The notes beneath the pieces were generated by a model. That model searched no databases. It had not been told where the DNA came from and worked only from the letters and a program-made list of their open reading frames with translations. The position numbers were made by a program, and so were the translations under genes. From JACKCP01 sp034007295 (GTDB lineage: Bacteria; Desulfobacterota; Desulfobacteria; Desulfobacterales; JACKCP01), in contig JAVERC010000045.1 of assembly GCA_034007295.1 (NCBI GenBank), forward strand, positions 1-26,339: a DNA stretch of 26,339 bases. Direction: 5' to 3'. Shown piece by piece: positions 16,885-24,291 of the stretch; position 1 is the stretch's first letter; every line of letters starts with the position of its first letter.

Positions 16885-17030
16885 CAGTGCTAGCTGAAAA
16901 CGAAAATTTTTTGTTCAGCTCAGGGAAGATGAAAAATTTAACCTTTAGGATACATTGAGTATTTTAAAGATTAACTTTTAAATCTAACGCAGAAATAAAC
17001 AAAAACGACCGTTTTCGTTCAGCAAGTAAT
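16885..17030 (+). repeat. dispersed intergenic repeat, long copy C (best-defined ends)
   Basis: Block order: GCTGAAAACGAAAATTTTTTG then TTCAGC (a near palindrome, arms GCTGAA/TTCAGC), GATGAAAAATTTAACCTTTAG, GGATACATTGAGTATTTT (short inverted repeat ATAC/GTAT), GATTAAC, TTTTAAATCTAACGC, and finally AACAAAAACGACCGTTTTCG + TT (a second near palindrome around ACGACCGT). The outer ends GCTGAAAACG and CGTTTTCGTTCAGC are inverted repeats of each other with small differences. No coding frame. Lies between convergent genes ending at 16832 and 17084. A further piece resembling its 3' part follows at about 17031-17064. Confidence 0.75.
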
Positions 17031-17083
17031 TAGATATTTTAATGATTAAATTTAAAAAATTTTGAAATGGATAAAAGGTCTTT

Positions 17084-17656
17084 CTATGAATCAAGCTCTG
17101 CTTTTCTTTGCTGATAAAGCCTGTGAATAGTTTGTGCATGCCAATGGCCCTTATTGGAAAATGTGGGTATTCTTTCAGACTCAAGGTAATCTGCAATCTG
17201 CTCATATGTCGAGTTATTTTCTCTCATTGAAACAATTAAATCTAAAATTTCATCTTTTTCTTCTTTTGATATTTTTTTTATTTTTGCTGGTTCATGATTA
17301 TCAGATTCAAAAATACTTATTTCTCTTTCAGCAATAATTTCAAGACTTCTTCCTATTGATTCAAGAATTTCGTTTCTTTCTTCCTCAATCTCAACTTGAC
17401 GATCAAGTGCTTCAATTATTTTTTCATTTGCTTCAGAAACAGAACTTAGCATAAGTTTAACATCTGGAATGACTTCAGAAATTTTTTTCAAAATTATTTC
17501 AGGATTAAAATTTCTTAAAGATGAGCTGTTTCTCCTGTCACCTCCGCTTCTTCTGTCAGGATGGGGATAAGCTGTATTCCCATCTGAAGGTGATCTGTAA
17601 GAACCTGGATATTTATCTTTTTGCTGGCTTCGCAAATTTTTTAAAAACTCGTTCAT
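17084..17656 (-). CDS. coiled-coil protein with C-terminal recombinase-like helix-turn-helix
   Basis: A 190-residue protein of unknown function in three parts. The N-terminal 50 residues are polar and probably disordered, with the basic patch PDRRSGGDRRN. Residues about 55-130 are a Glu-rich helix or coiled coil (EALDRQVEIEEERNEILES). The last 50 residues (NSTYEQIADYLESERIPTFS, then GHWHAQTIHRLYQQRK) strongly resemble the short domain of large serine recombinases that reads G-x-S-Y-x-x-I-A-x-x-L-N-x-x-G-I-P-T...W-x-x-x-T-V-x-x-I-L. There is no resolvase catalytic domain, so it is not a recombinase; it is more likely a DNA-binding protein using that fold. Start ATG 17656 has AAGGGG 5 bases upstream. 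Monocistronic by position. Confidence 0.8.
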   Translation of the reverse strand: MNEFLKNLRSQQKDKYPGSYRSPSDGNTAYPHPDRRSGGDRRNSSSLRNFNPEIILKKISEVIPDVKLMLSSVSEANEKIIEALDRQVEIEEERNEILESIGRSLEIIAEREISIFESDNHEPAKIKKISKEEKDEILDLIVSMRENNSTYEQIADYLESERIPTFSNKGHWHAQTIHRLYQQRKAELDS

Positions 17657-17952
17657 TTATTCCCCTTAAAAAAATTATCTATTTCCAATTTTTAAACAGC
17701 TCGTATGTTTATCAGGATAAACGATGTATATCAACCCAAAAATAAAGTCTGTTTACTGATTTTAAAAATAGATTCAATTATGAAAAAAACATTTCTGGTA
17801 GATTATCAAAATAATTTAAGTTATTATACCATCGATATAAAGGCTGTCAAACATTATTATTCTTTAGTCTTCCCGTGTTATTTATCCTTGCAATTTGCTC
17901 TTTTTTATCGGAAAAAGCACAAAATGATTGATATAAAAAGAAAGGTCTTAAA
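17657..17952. other. 296-base divergent intergenic region before guaA
   Basis: Lies between the minus-strand coiled-coil gene and guaA and must hold promoters for both. I see no purine riboswitch fold, no tRNA and no strong terminator. TTATCA, then 16 bases, then TATACC (in 17800-17840) is a possible but weak promoter for guaA. AAAGG at 17941-17945 is the guaA ribosome site. An 83-codon frame crosses the region but looks non-coding. Confidence 0.5.
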
Positions 17953-19476
17953 ATGATTTTAATAATAGATTTCGGTTCACAATTCAACCAGCTTATCGCA
18001 AGAAGAGTTAGAGAGCATAATGAATACTGTATTATTGAACCCCCGAATTTTTCAATTGACCAGATAAAAAAAGCAAACCCGAAAGGTATAATTTTATCTG
18101 GAAGCCCTGCAAGTATTTATGACCTTAATGCCCCAAAATGTGATCCTGAAATTTTTGAACTTAAAATTCCTGTGCTTGGAATCTGCTACGGCATGCACCT
18201 TATGACCGAAGCCCTTGGCGGAAGCGTTGGACACACAGATAAAAGGGAATATGGATTTGCAAAAATTGATATGAAATTAAAAGATGGCCTCTTTAAAAAT
18301 ATTTCAGACAGTACTGTTTGGATGAGCCATGGAGATTCTGTAAAAAAACTTCCCAAGGGATTTGAAATATCTGGCTCAACAGAAAACACAGAAATAGCAG
18401 CGATTGAAAATAAAAATAAAAATTTTTATGCTCTTCAATTCCATCCTGAAGTTGTTCATTCAGTTGAAGGCTCTAAAATGATAGACAATTTTATTTCCAT
18501 TTGTGGATGCAAACGGGATTGGACAATGGAGTCTTTTGCTGAAACTTCAATCAGGGAAATTCAAAACGCTGTAAAAGACAAAAAAGTTATTTTAGGGTTA
18601 AGCGGAGGTGTTGATTCATCTGTTGCAGCTGTCCTGATCCATAAAGCAATAAAAGACAATCTCAAATGTATTTTTGTTGATAACGGACTTTTAAGAAAAG
18701 ATGAAAGATTTCTTCTTGAAAAGATTCTTTATGAACATCTAAAAGTAAATATTGAATTTGTTGACGCATCTGAAAGATTTTTAAATGCCTTAAAGGGAGT
18801 TACTGATCCAGAGCTTAAAAGAAAAATTATAGGGAATCTTTTTATTGAAGTATTTGAAGAAAGTGCAAAAAAAATAGAAGGTGCATCTTTTCTTGCTCAA
18901 GGTACACTTTATCCTGATGTTATTGAATCAAAATCAGCCTTTGGAGGACCTTCTTCAGTAATAAAATCCCACCACAATGTTGGAGGACTTCCTGAAAAAA
19001 TGGAACTTGATCTTTTAGAACCTCTTCAATATCTATTTAAGGATGAAGTAAGGGAACTTGGAAAATCCCTTGGTCTTCCCGATGAAATTGTCTGGAGACA
19101 GCCGTTTCCCGGACCTGGTCTTTCAATAAGAATTCTTGGTGAAATTACCAAAAAACGCCTTGATATATTGCGTGAGGCAGATGCAATATTAAGAGAAGAA
19201 ATAAAAAAGGCAGGCTTTTATAAGTCTTTATGGCAGGCATTTGTTGTTCTTCTTCCAATTAAAACTGTAGGAGTTATGGGAGACAAAAGAACTTACGAAA
19301 ATACCGCTGTAATAAGAGCAGTTGAAAGCAAAGATGCCATGACAGCAGACTGGGCAAAACTTCCATATGAACTTCTTGGCAAAATTTCAAACAGAATAAT
19401 AAATGAAGTTAAGGGAATAAACAGGGTCGCATATGATATCAGCTCCAAACCTCCAGCAACTATAGAATGGGAGTAA
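17953..19476 (+). CDS. guaA: GMP synthase (glutamine-hydrolysing)
   Basis: A 507-residue cytosolic enzyme that aminates XMP to GMP using glutamine and ATP, the last step of guanine nucleotide synthesis. The N-terminal class I glutamine amidotransferase has the nucleophile C78 in GICYG and the H164/E166 pair in FHPEV. The ATP pyrophosphatase domain starts with the PP-loop LSGGVDSS (216-223). The C-terminal dimerisation domain ends in the invariant KPPATIEWE. Length fits the family (about 510-525). Start ATG 17953 has AAAGG 7 bases upstream. First gene of a tight operon with a coiled-coil membrane protein (7-base gap) and a hydrolase. guaB is not in the window. Confidence 0.98.
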   Translation: MILIIDFGSQFNQLIARRVREHNEYCIIEPPNFSIDQIKKANPKGIILSGSPASIYDLNAPKCDPEIFELKIPVLGICYGMHLMTEALGGSVGHTDKREYGFAKIDMKLKDGLFKNISDSTVWMSHGDSVKKLPKGFEISGSTENTEIAAIENKNKNFYALQFHPEVVHSVEGSKMIDNFISICGCKRDWTMESFAETSIREIQNAVKDKKVILGLSGGVDSSVAAVLIHKAIKDNLKCIFVDNGLLRKDERFLLEKILYEHLKVNIEFVDASERFLNALKGVTDPELKRKIIGNLFIEVFEESAKKIEGASFLAQGTLYPDVIESKSAFGGPSSVIKSHHNVGGLPEKMELDLLEPLQYLFKDEVRELGKSLGLPDEIVWRQPFPGPGLSIRILGEITKKRLDILREADAILREEIKKAGFYKSLWQAFVVLLPIKTVGVMGDKRTYENTAVIRAVESKDAMTADWAKLPYELLGKISNRIINEVKGINRVAYDISSKPPATIEWE

Positions 19477-19483
19477 TTTTTAA

Positions 19484-20305
19484 ATGAATATGGACAATTC
19501 ATTTGAAACTAAAATTCTTGAGCGAAAAACTGAAAAACTTGCTTTTTCTCTTGTAGTAATTTCTGTATTAATACCAGCTGTTATAATTGCAATTGGTTTT
19601 TTTGGATATGCAGAATTAAAAAATTCCATTAAGGAATTAAATTCCAACAAAGAAAAAAGCCTTACAAAATTATCCTCAGAGTTTAAAGACACAATTTTTA
19701 AAAATGCTTCTAAAACAGAAAAAATAGAAAGCCATATCAAGGACTTTGAGGATAAAATAACTAATTATTCAAGTGAAATAGATATTTTAAAGAAAAAAAT
19801 TGAAATTTTAAGTTCATCATGCGATGAACTTGGGAAAAAATTAAATTCAGAGCTTCAAATCTCAAATAAAAACAAGGCAACAATAATTTCAATTTCAAAA
19901 AATTTAGCACATCTTCAAAAAGATCATAATAATATTTTAGGTAATGTTAATACAAACAAGGAAAATATTGAAAAAAACCTAAAAATAATTGAAAATTTTA
20001 AAGAACAAAATGACCTAAAAAAAATTATGGATCAAAAAATCAATACCATAAATGCTAAGATGCTTGAAATTTCCAAAGCAACAGATTTTCTTAACAAGGA
20101 AGTAAATAATTTAAAAAACAATAATCTAATCTCTGAATTAAAAAAAGAACTAGAAAATATTAATAAAGAAATCAAAAAAAGAGAGGTAGAAGAAAGAATA
20201 ACCAACAAGCGTATTAAAGACATAGAAAATTTTTTAAAATCAAATAATTCTGAAAATTCTATCTTCCAGGAAAAAAATCTGCTTGAGCAGGATTTAAAGG
20301 ATTAA
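19484..20305 (+). CDS. membrane-anchored long coiled-coil protein, unknown function
   Basis: A 273-residue protein with one transmembrane helix near the N-terminus (about 21-44, FSLVVISVLIPAVIIAIGFF) after a short charged head. It is followed by about 225 residues of Lys/Glu/Asn-rich heptad sequence that should form an extended coiled coil (KKKIEILSSSCDELGKKLNS, then INKEIKKREVEERITNKRIK). No enzymatic motif. Such proteins act as spacers or scaffolds; topology with the coil in the periplasm or cytoplasm cannot be decided, though Lys/Glu/Arg residues in the head favour a cytoplasmic N-terminus and a periplasmic coil. ATG 19484 has GGGAG 10 bases upstream inside the guaA stop region. The gap to the next gene is a single base. 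Family not recognised. Confidence 0.8.
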   Translation: MNMDNSFETKILERKTEKLAFSLVVISVLIPAVIIAIGFFGYAELKNSIKELNSNKEKSLTKLSSEFKDTIFKNASKTEKIESHIKDFEDKITNYSSEIDILKKKIEILSSSCDELGKKLNSELQISNKNKATIISISKNLAHLQKDHNNILGNVNTNKENIEKNLKIIENFKEQNDLKKIMDQKINTINAKMLEISKATDFLNKEVNNLKNNNLISELKKELENINKEIKKREVEERITNKRIKDIENFLKSNNSENSIFQEKNLLEQDLKD

Positions 20306-20306
20306 A

Positions 20307-21074
20307 ATGGAACTTTTAAAAAAATTTGATACCCCTGAAATAAATTATTTTTTATTTCATCCCAGGAAATCAGACAAAGAATCATCTTCCATTAAGCGAA
20401 TAGAAATTTTTCCAAAAAAAGATATAATACTTGGTGCTTCACTATTCGAAGCTTCAAAAGAAGCACCATTTATTTTATATTTTCATGGCAATGGTGAAAT
20501 TGTTAATGATTATGATGAACTTGGTTTTATTTTTGCTAATCAGAATATAAATTTCATGCCTGTTGATTACAGAGGATATGGTTTTTCAAATGGCAGTCCT
20601 TCTCTTTCTTCAATGATTTCAGATGCTGATAAAATTGGTGATTTTGTACAAACTTACAGACAAAAAAATAATTTTTCAGGCAAATTTGTAATTATGGGAA
20701 GATCTCTTGGATCGGCATCAGCAATACATCTTGCAAGTTCAAAAGACTATTTTGATGCTCTTATAATTGAATCAGGTTTTTTTAATTTTAAAAAGCTTTT
20801 AAAAAATCTTGGCTTTTACAGCAATGAATTTGAAAATTTAGATGACCCTTTAAATCATAAAGAAAAAATATCACTATTTAAAAAACCTGTTTTAATAATT
20901 CATGGTGAATATGATGAAATAATACCTTTTTCAGAAGGAAAAAAGTTATTTGAAAATGCAGGGACTGAAAATAAAAAAATTGTTAAAATTTTAAATGCAG
21001 GCCACAATACAATTTTTTCTCTTGGAATAGATGAATATTTTTCTTCAATCAGATCTATTTTATTTGACGAATAA
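20307..21074 (+). CDS. alpha/beta hydrolase (BEM46/ABHD17-like)
   Basis: A 255-residue cytoplasmic serine hydrolase. The oxyanion HG is at FHGNGE (59-64), DYRGYGFSNG at 87-96 is the typical loop, the nucleophile is S123 in GRSLGS, the acid is D203 in GEYDEIIP and the base is H233 in AGHNTI. This layout and the GRSLG elbow fit the BEM46/FAM108 branch, whose eukaryotic members include depalmitoylases; the bacterial substrate is unknown. The ATG is one base after the stop of the coiled-coil gene, so it is surely co-translated with it and with guaA. It ends at a hairpin shared with the convergent solute-binding gene. Confidence 0.88.
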   Translation: MELLKKFDTPEINYFLFHPRKSDKESSSIKRIEIFPKKDIILGASLFEASKEAPFILYFHGNGEIVNDYDELGFIFANQNINFMPVDYRGYGFSNGSPSLSSMISDADKIGDFVQTYRQKNNFSGKFVIMGRSLGSASAIHLASSKDYFDALIIESGFFNFKKLLKNLGFYSNEFENLDDPLNHKEKISLFKKPVLIIHGEYDEIIPFSEGKKLFENAGTENKKIVKILNAGHNTIFSLGIDEYFSSIRSILFDE

Positions 21075-21096
21075 GGCAAGAAGCTCCTGCCTTATT
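21070..21096. terminator. hairpin terminator between convergent genes
   Basis: AATAAGGCA (21070-21078) pairs with TGCCTTATT (21088-21096) across a 9-base loop. It includes the stop codon of the hydrolase gene. The T-run after it is interrupted on the plus strand (CAATTGTTTTAAATTTTT), so it may work less strongly than the one at 4442. It can serve both the guaA operon and the minus-strand gene ending at 21105. Confidence 0.6.
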
Positions 21097-21104
21097 CAAT
21101 TGTT

Positions 21105-21827
21105 TTAAATTTTTCCTGCTTTTTTTAATTCAGCAACACTTTTTGTTAATTTTTCATATATTTCATTGGCTCTTTCGGATTTTTTGGATATGGAAATATA
21201 AATCCCTATTGTTTGCAAATCATTCCACTTGAGCCCTGGAATATCTAATTTTTTTAAAACAGTTTCTGACGGGAGTTTATAATCTAAAACATATTGTGCT
21301 CTTCCGGCCTTGAGTTTTTTAAAAGCCAATTCATGGCTTGAAGCTGGATCCTGCTCAATCTTATTTGCAGGATTATTCAAAAAGCTTATAAACCCACCAT
21401 AATTATATCCAAGAATTGTAATTATTTTATGCCCTTTCAAGCCATCTATTGTTTTAATTTCAGGTGTATTGTCTACACTGAAACATCTTAAGTAAATATC
21501 TGCAATTTTTTCCTTTACATAAAGAGTTTTGTCTTCATATATTTCGACGCCTCTTGTCCCCATCCAAACATCTACTAGCCCGTCTGCAACAGCTATATAA
21601 AGCCTTTTAGGGGGATAACCTTCAAAAGTATACTCAAGTCCTGCATTATTAAAAATGGTTTTTAAAGTTTCTACATAAATTCCTGAAACGTCATCTTTAG
21701 AGTTTACAACATAAAATGGAGGGAAATGAAGTGCCCCTACTTTTATTTTTTCGGCAAAGGAAACTCCATAAACATAAAAAAATATAAAAAACGCCATTAA
21801 TGAAATTTTAAAAATATTTCTTTTCAT
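21105..21827 (-). CDS. secreted amino-acid-type solute-binding protein (SBP_bac_3 family)
   Basis: A 240-residue periplasmic binding protein. A clear Sec signal peptide (MKRNIFKISLMAFFIFFYVY) ends near GVSFA-EK at residue 26. The mature start KIKVGALHFPPFYVVNSKDD and GIYVETLKTIFNNAGLEYTF are the usual first strand and helix of the family 3 fold. DVWMGTRGVEIYEDKTLYVK corresponds to the ligand-binding segment, though the normally conserved Arg that grips the ligand carboxylate is not obvious. No permease or ATPase gene is next to it, so it is either an orphan binding protein or a sensor-type protein. Start ATG 21827 has AAGGA 8 bases upstream and a good promoter further up. Divergent from trmH. 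Confidence 0.87.
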   Translation of the reverse strand: MKRNIFKISLMAFFIFFYVYGVSFAEKIKVGALHFPPFYVVNSKDDVSGIYVETLKTIFNNAGLEYTFEGYPPKRLYIAVADGLVDVWMGTRGVEIYEDKTLYVKEKIADIYLRCFSVDNTPEIKTIDGLKGHKIITILGYNYGGFISFLNNPANKIEQDPASSHELAFKKLKAGRAQYVLDYKLPSETVLKKLDIPGLKWNDLQTIGIYISISKKSERANEIYEKLTKSVAELKKAGKI

Positions 21828-21877
21828 AAATTATATCCTTTTTCTTATTGGTGTTTAAATTAATTAATCCCTATTAA

Positions 21878-21905
21878 ATTATAGATAAAGTTTTAATTTT
21901 TTCAA
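21878..21905 (-). promoter_or_regulatory. sigma70-type promoter for the solute-binding protein gene
   Basis: On the minus strand TTGAAA (21900-21905) is followed after 16 bases by a perfect TATAAT (21878-21883), about 50 bases before the ATG at 21827 and upstream of a good AAGGA ribosome site. This is the best promoter match I found in the window. Confidence 0.5.
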
Positions 21906-21933
21906 TTGATTTATTTTTTTCATATTATATAAA
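21906..21933 (+). promoter_or_regulatory. candidate promoter for trmH
   Basis: TTGATT (21906-21911), 16 bases, then TATAAA (21928-21933), with the ATG at 21952 and CAGGA just before it. The -35 box sits back to back with that of the divergent gene. AT-rich context makes this moderate at best. Confidence 0.35.
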
Positions 21934-21951
21934 TGCCCACAGGATAAAATT

Positions 21952-22629
21952 ATGAATAAAAATAGATTTAACAAAATAAAACAATCACTAAAAAAACGTC
22001 AGCATGATCTGACCATACTTATAGACAATGTCCATAAACCCCATAATCTTGCAGCAATAGCTAGAACATGCGATGCTGTAGGTATTTACGATATACACGC
22101 AGCAGCAGAAAATGATAAAATAAGAATTACCCAGAAAACATCAGGCGGAGTTAAAAAATGGGTAAGACTTACTCAGCATCAAAATTCCGAAGAGGCAATA
22201 TCTTTTTTCAAAAAAAATAATTATCAGGTTGTTGCCGCACATTTTTCAAAAAATTCTCTGGATTTCAGACAATTTGACTTCACAAAAAAAACAGCACTTG
22301 TAATGGGTGCAGAACGTAAGGGAATCAATGACAAAACTGCCAATCTCTGTGATAAATGTATTTACATACCTATGCATGGAATGACTCAGTCTTTAAATGT
22401 TTCAGTTGCATGTGCAATTATTCTTTTTGAAGCCGAAAGGCAAAGAAATATCAAAGGAATGTATGAAAACTCCAACCTTTCTGAAAAAGAATTTACTAAA
22501 TCTCTTTTTGAGCTTATTTATCCAGATATTGCTTTTTTTTGCCGTCAAAGAAAAATTGATTACCCTGAATATGACATTCAAACAGGTAAGCTTGCGAAAC
22601 CATTTCTTACTTCTGAATATTTTTCTTAG
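21952..22629 (+). CDS. trmH: tRNA (guanosine(18)-2'-O)-methyltransferase
   Basis: A 225-residue SPOUT-class methyltransferase that 2'-O-methylates G18 in the tRNA D-loop. Motif 1 is NVHKPHNLAAIARTCDAVGI (25-44), including the catalytic Arg in AIARTCDAVG. Motif 2 is ALVMGAERKGI and motif 3 is IPMHGMTQSLNVSVACAIIL, which form the trefoil-knot AdoMet site. A helical C-terminal extension (about 170-225) fits TrmH rather than TrmL or RlmB. Length matches E. coli TrmH (229). Single gene; no terminator hairpin seen after it, but repeat fragment D follows within 25 bases. Confidence 0.92.
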   Translation: MNKNRFNKIKQSLKKRQHDLTILIDNVHKPHNLAAIARTCDAVGIYDIHAAAENDKIRITQKTSGGVKKWVRLTQHQNSEEAISFFKKNNYQVVAAHFSKNSLDFRQFDFTKKTALVMGAERKGINDKTANLCDKCIYIPMHGMTQSLNVSVACAIILFEAERQRNIKGMYENSNLSEKEFTKSLFELIYPDIAFFCRQRKIDYPEYDIQTGKLAKPFLTSEYFS

Positions 22630-22649
22630 ATAACCGCTTAAGGGGAAAA

Positions 22650-22735
22650 ATCTAAAGTCAGCAAATTTCAATTCTTTAAATTTTACTGTTTCCTTAAACT
22701 AAACAAAAAACTTTATTTTTCGGCCAATTACAGCA
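22650..22735 (-). repeat. dispersed repeat, partial copy D
   Basis: Read on the minus strand: AATTGGCCGAAAAATAAAG, TTTTTTGTTTAGTTTAAGG, then AAAATTTAAAG. This matches the 5' block of copy A (GATTGGTCGAAAACTATAAT, TTTTTTGTTTAGTTCAAATG). The central AACCTTTAG and the 3' end are lost or unrecognisable. It lies between convergent trmH and the Mut7-C gene. Confidence 0.55.
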
Positions 22736-22821
22736 TATTTTTTGGATCATGGCTGAATTTTTTTATCTAAAACTTCATTTTTTATGGTTATATCTATTGT
22801 TTCATATAACGCTTGAAAATT

Positions 22822-23574
22822 CTAAATTTGAATTCCATTTTTTTTAAAATCATTAATTATTTTTTCTCTGTGAGAACCTTCCCAATATATTTTTTTGCAC
22901 CCTGGACAAATAAAAAAAGAATCATAATAAAGTTTAGTTTTGGGAAGAAGCCTGTCAATTATTTTTTCTTTTTCAATACTTTCAAGAATACAATTGCATC
23001 TTGTACACCTGGAAAAAAGATCATATGGCGGATTAAGACCAAATCTTTCCAAAATAAGTTTTATTTGTTCAAACGGCTGCATTGAATCCACAAACATTCC
23101 ATGAGCAATGGATTTTCTTTTTAAAAGATCAATATCTCTTGTTAGAACAATTCTTTTTTGATCCTCTGATATTTTTGCGATAGTACCGTCATCAAGCCTG
23201 TCTTCCCACAATGTGTCAAATCCAAGTGCTCGTAAAAGTATTGCAGCCTTGCCAATATTGACGTCAGCAATAAATTTTATATCATCAAATTTTAAAGGTC
23301 TTAATTTTGTTTTTAACTTTACATTAATTGAATAAGTAATGCTTTTTATTTGTATATGATCGCCTTTAACAGGAATATATTCAAAATTTAATTCTTTATT
23401 ATTTTTAATCAGATTCCCAATTTCAGTATGGGGAATACCAAAGGATTCAATAATATCTTTTATTGAGGATTTTCTTTTAAGGACAAAATCTTTTTCAAAA
23501 AAAATTTTTTTCTTTCGGGTAAACTTATGAAAATTTTCATCTATTTCAAATTTTACAATATTGTCATTAAGCAA
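22822..23574 (-). CDS. Ubiquitin-like/Mut7-C RNase-domain protein
   Basis: A 250-residue protein with an N-terminal ubiquitin-like domain (about 1-85, Ub-Mut7C) and a C-terminal Mut7-C domain, a PIN-like fold predicted to be an RNase. Acidic residues expected for metal binding are visible: D104 in FIADVNIGKAAILLRALGFD and D147/D149 in LTRDIDLL. A zinc ribbon follows, with C190/C193 (or C195) and C213/C216. The normal family start of the nuclease, F-x-x-D-x-M/L-L-G-x-L-A, appears here as FIADVNIGKAAILLRALG. The start is a TTG at 23574, with AAAGG about 8-9 bases before it and no in-frame ATG nearby. It follows the acylphosphatase gene after 15 bases. Its RNA target is unknown. Confidence 0.88.
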   Translation of the reverse strand: MLNDNIVKFEIDENFHKFTRKKKIFFEKDFVLKRKSSIKDIIESFGIPHTEIGNLIKNNKELNFEYIPVKGDHIQIKSITYSINVKLKTKLRPLKFDDIKFIADVNIGKAAILLRALGFDTLWEDRLDDGTIAKISEDQKRIVLTRDIDLLKRKSIAHGMFVDSMQPFEQIKLILERFGLNPPYDLFSRCTRCNCILESIEKEKIIDRLLPKTKLYYDSFFICPGCKKIYWEGSHREKIINDFKKNGIQI

Positions 23575-23589
23575 TCAATTTACCTTTTA

Positions 23590-23871
23590 TCAGTAGAGAA
23601 TTTCAAATTTTGAATATTTACCAAAAAAATCTTCAACTTTTTCTTCAACTTCTTGTACATCAGCCGAAGGCGGTCCTGTCTTGCACCATTTTAACATTGA
23701 ATCAACTTTTTTTTCTTTTCCTTCAATGAACATTTCAACATTGCCATTTGAATTATTTTTAACATAGCCTGTTACCTCAAGTTCTACAGCTTTTTTCATT
23801 GAATACCACCTAAAGGCAACACCTTGAACCCTTCCCTTAATAACAAGATGAACAGCTTTTTTGTCTTCCAT
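23590..23871 (-). CDS. acyP: acylphosphatase
   Basis: A 93-residue enzyme that hydrolyses acyl-phosphates such as acetyl- or carbamoyl-phosphate. The catalytic Arg is R21 in GRVQGVAFRWY and the catalytic Asn is N39 in GYVKNNSNGNVEMFIEG. Length is typical (90-100). The C-terminal strand FEILY replaces the common F-x-I-x-R/Y end. Start ATG 23871 has AAAGGTG upstream. First gene of a two-gene unit with the Mut7-C protein (15-base gap). Confidence 0.95.
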   Translation of the reverse strand: MEDKKAVHLVIKGRVQGVAFRWYSMKKAVELEVTGYVKNNSNGNVEMFIEGKEKKVDSMLKWCKTGPPSADVQEVEEKVEDFFGKYSKFEILY

Positions 23872-23902
23872 TTTAACACCTTTATTTAAGGTAAGTTTAA
23901 AT

Positions 23903-23955
23903 TTAATTTAAAACTAAATCCAGCTGAACAAAAAATGTATTTTCTTCATTTTAGG
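23903..23955 (-). repeat. dispersed repeat, partial copy E
   Basis: Minus-strand reading gives GAAGAAAATACATTTTTTG then TTCAGCTGGATTTAG, close to the 5' palindromic block of copies B and C (GAAAACNAAAATTTTTTGTTCAGCT). The rest of the element is not recognisable. It sits upstream of the acylphosphatase gene. Confidence 0.5.
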
Positions 23956-24067
23956 CATAACATTCAAAATTTAATTCTTAAAATAGTCAATTTAATCTGG
24001 AATAAAATTATATTTTTGAGAATAAATATCAATTTGAATCAAAAAAAGGTAAAAAGAAAGCCTTTAT

Positions 24068-24271
24068 TTATAACTTTTTTAAATTAACAAGCTCTGCAAA
24101 ATATTCAAAGGATCTGTCATAAGTTTTTTCTGCAAAATCTGGAAATGCACAAGCCGGAAGCTGCCTTGATCTTAAATGATATTTAATACACTCACAACAC
24201 AAACCTTTTCTTGAACACGGCTCATAACTACAATTACAATGTAAAAGATTTTTGTCTTTTTTGCACTCCAT
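24068..24271 (-). CDS. DUF6485 cysteine-rich small protein
   Basis: A 67-residue protein with eight cysteines (C3, C12, C14, C19, C25, C26, C28, C41) in a pattern MECKK...CNCSYEPCSRKGLCCECIKYH...LPACAFP that I recognise as the DUF6485 family of anaerobes. The spacing suggests binding of zinc or an iron-sulphur cluster, but no function is known. Ends in EKTYDRSFEYFAELV, also typical. ATG 24271 has GGGAG 5-6 bases upstream. It lies 20 bases after the acyl-CoA dehydrogenase on the same strand, so it probably shares the merR-acd transcript. Confidence 0.85.
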   Translation of the reverse strand: MECKKDKNLLHCNCSYEPCSRKGLCCECIKYHLRSRQLPACAFPDFAEKTYDRSFEYFAELVNLKKL

Positions 24272-24291
24272 AAAAACTCCCGGCTTATAAA

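Noticed and set aside
17084..17260. Serine recombinase gene or mobile-element remnant
   Set aside because: Only the small helix-turn-helix-like segment is present, no resolvase domain or decayed frames lie nearby, and the gene is intact with its own ribosome site.
17657..17952. Purine (guanine) riboswitch before guaA
   Set aside because: None of the conserved loop sequences of the purine aptamer or its paired P1 stem could be found on the plus strand.
17705..17956. 83-codon plus-strand frame overlapping the guaA start by 4 bases
   Set aside because: Its sequence has no recognisable family, codon use unlike the neighbours, and no ribosome site at the start. The 4-base overlap with guaA is tempting but the frame covers what must be the guaA promoter region.
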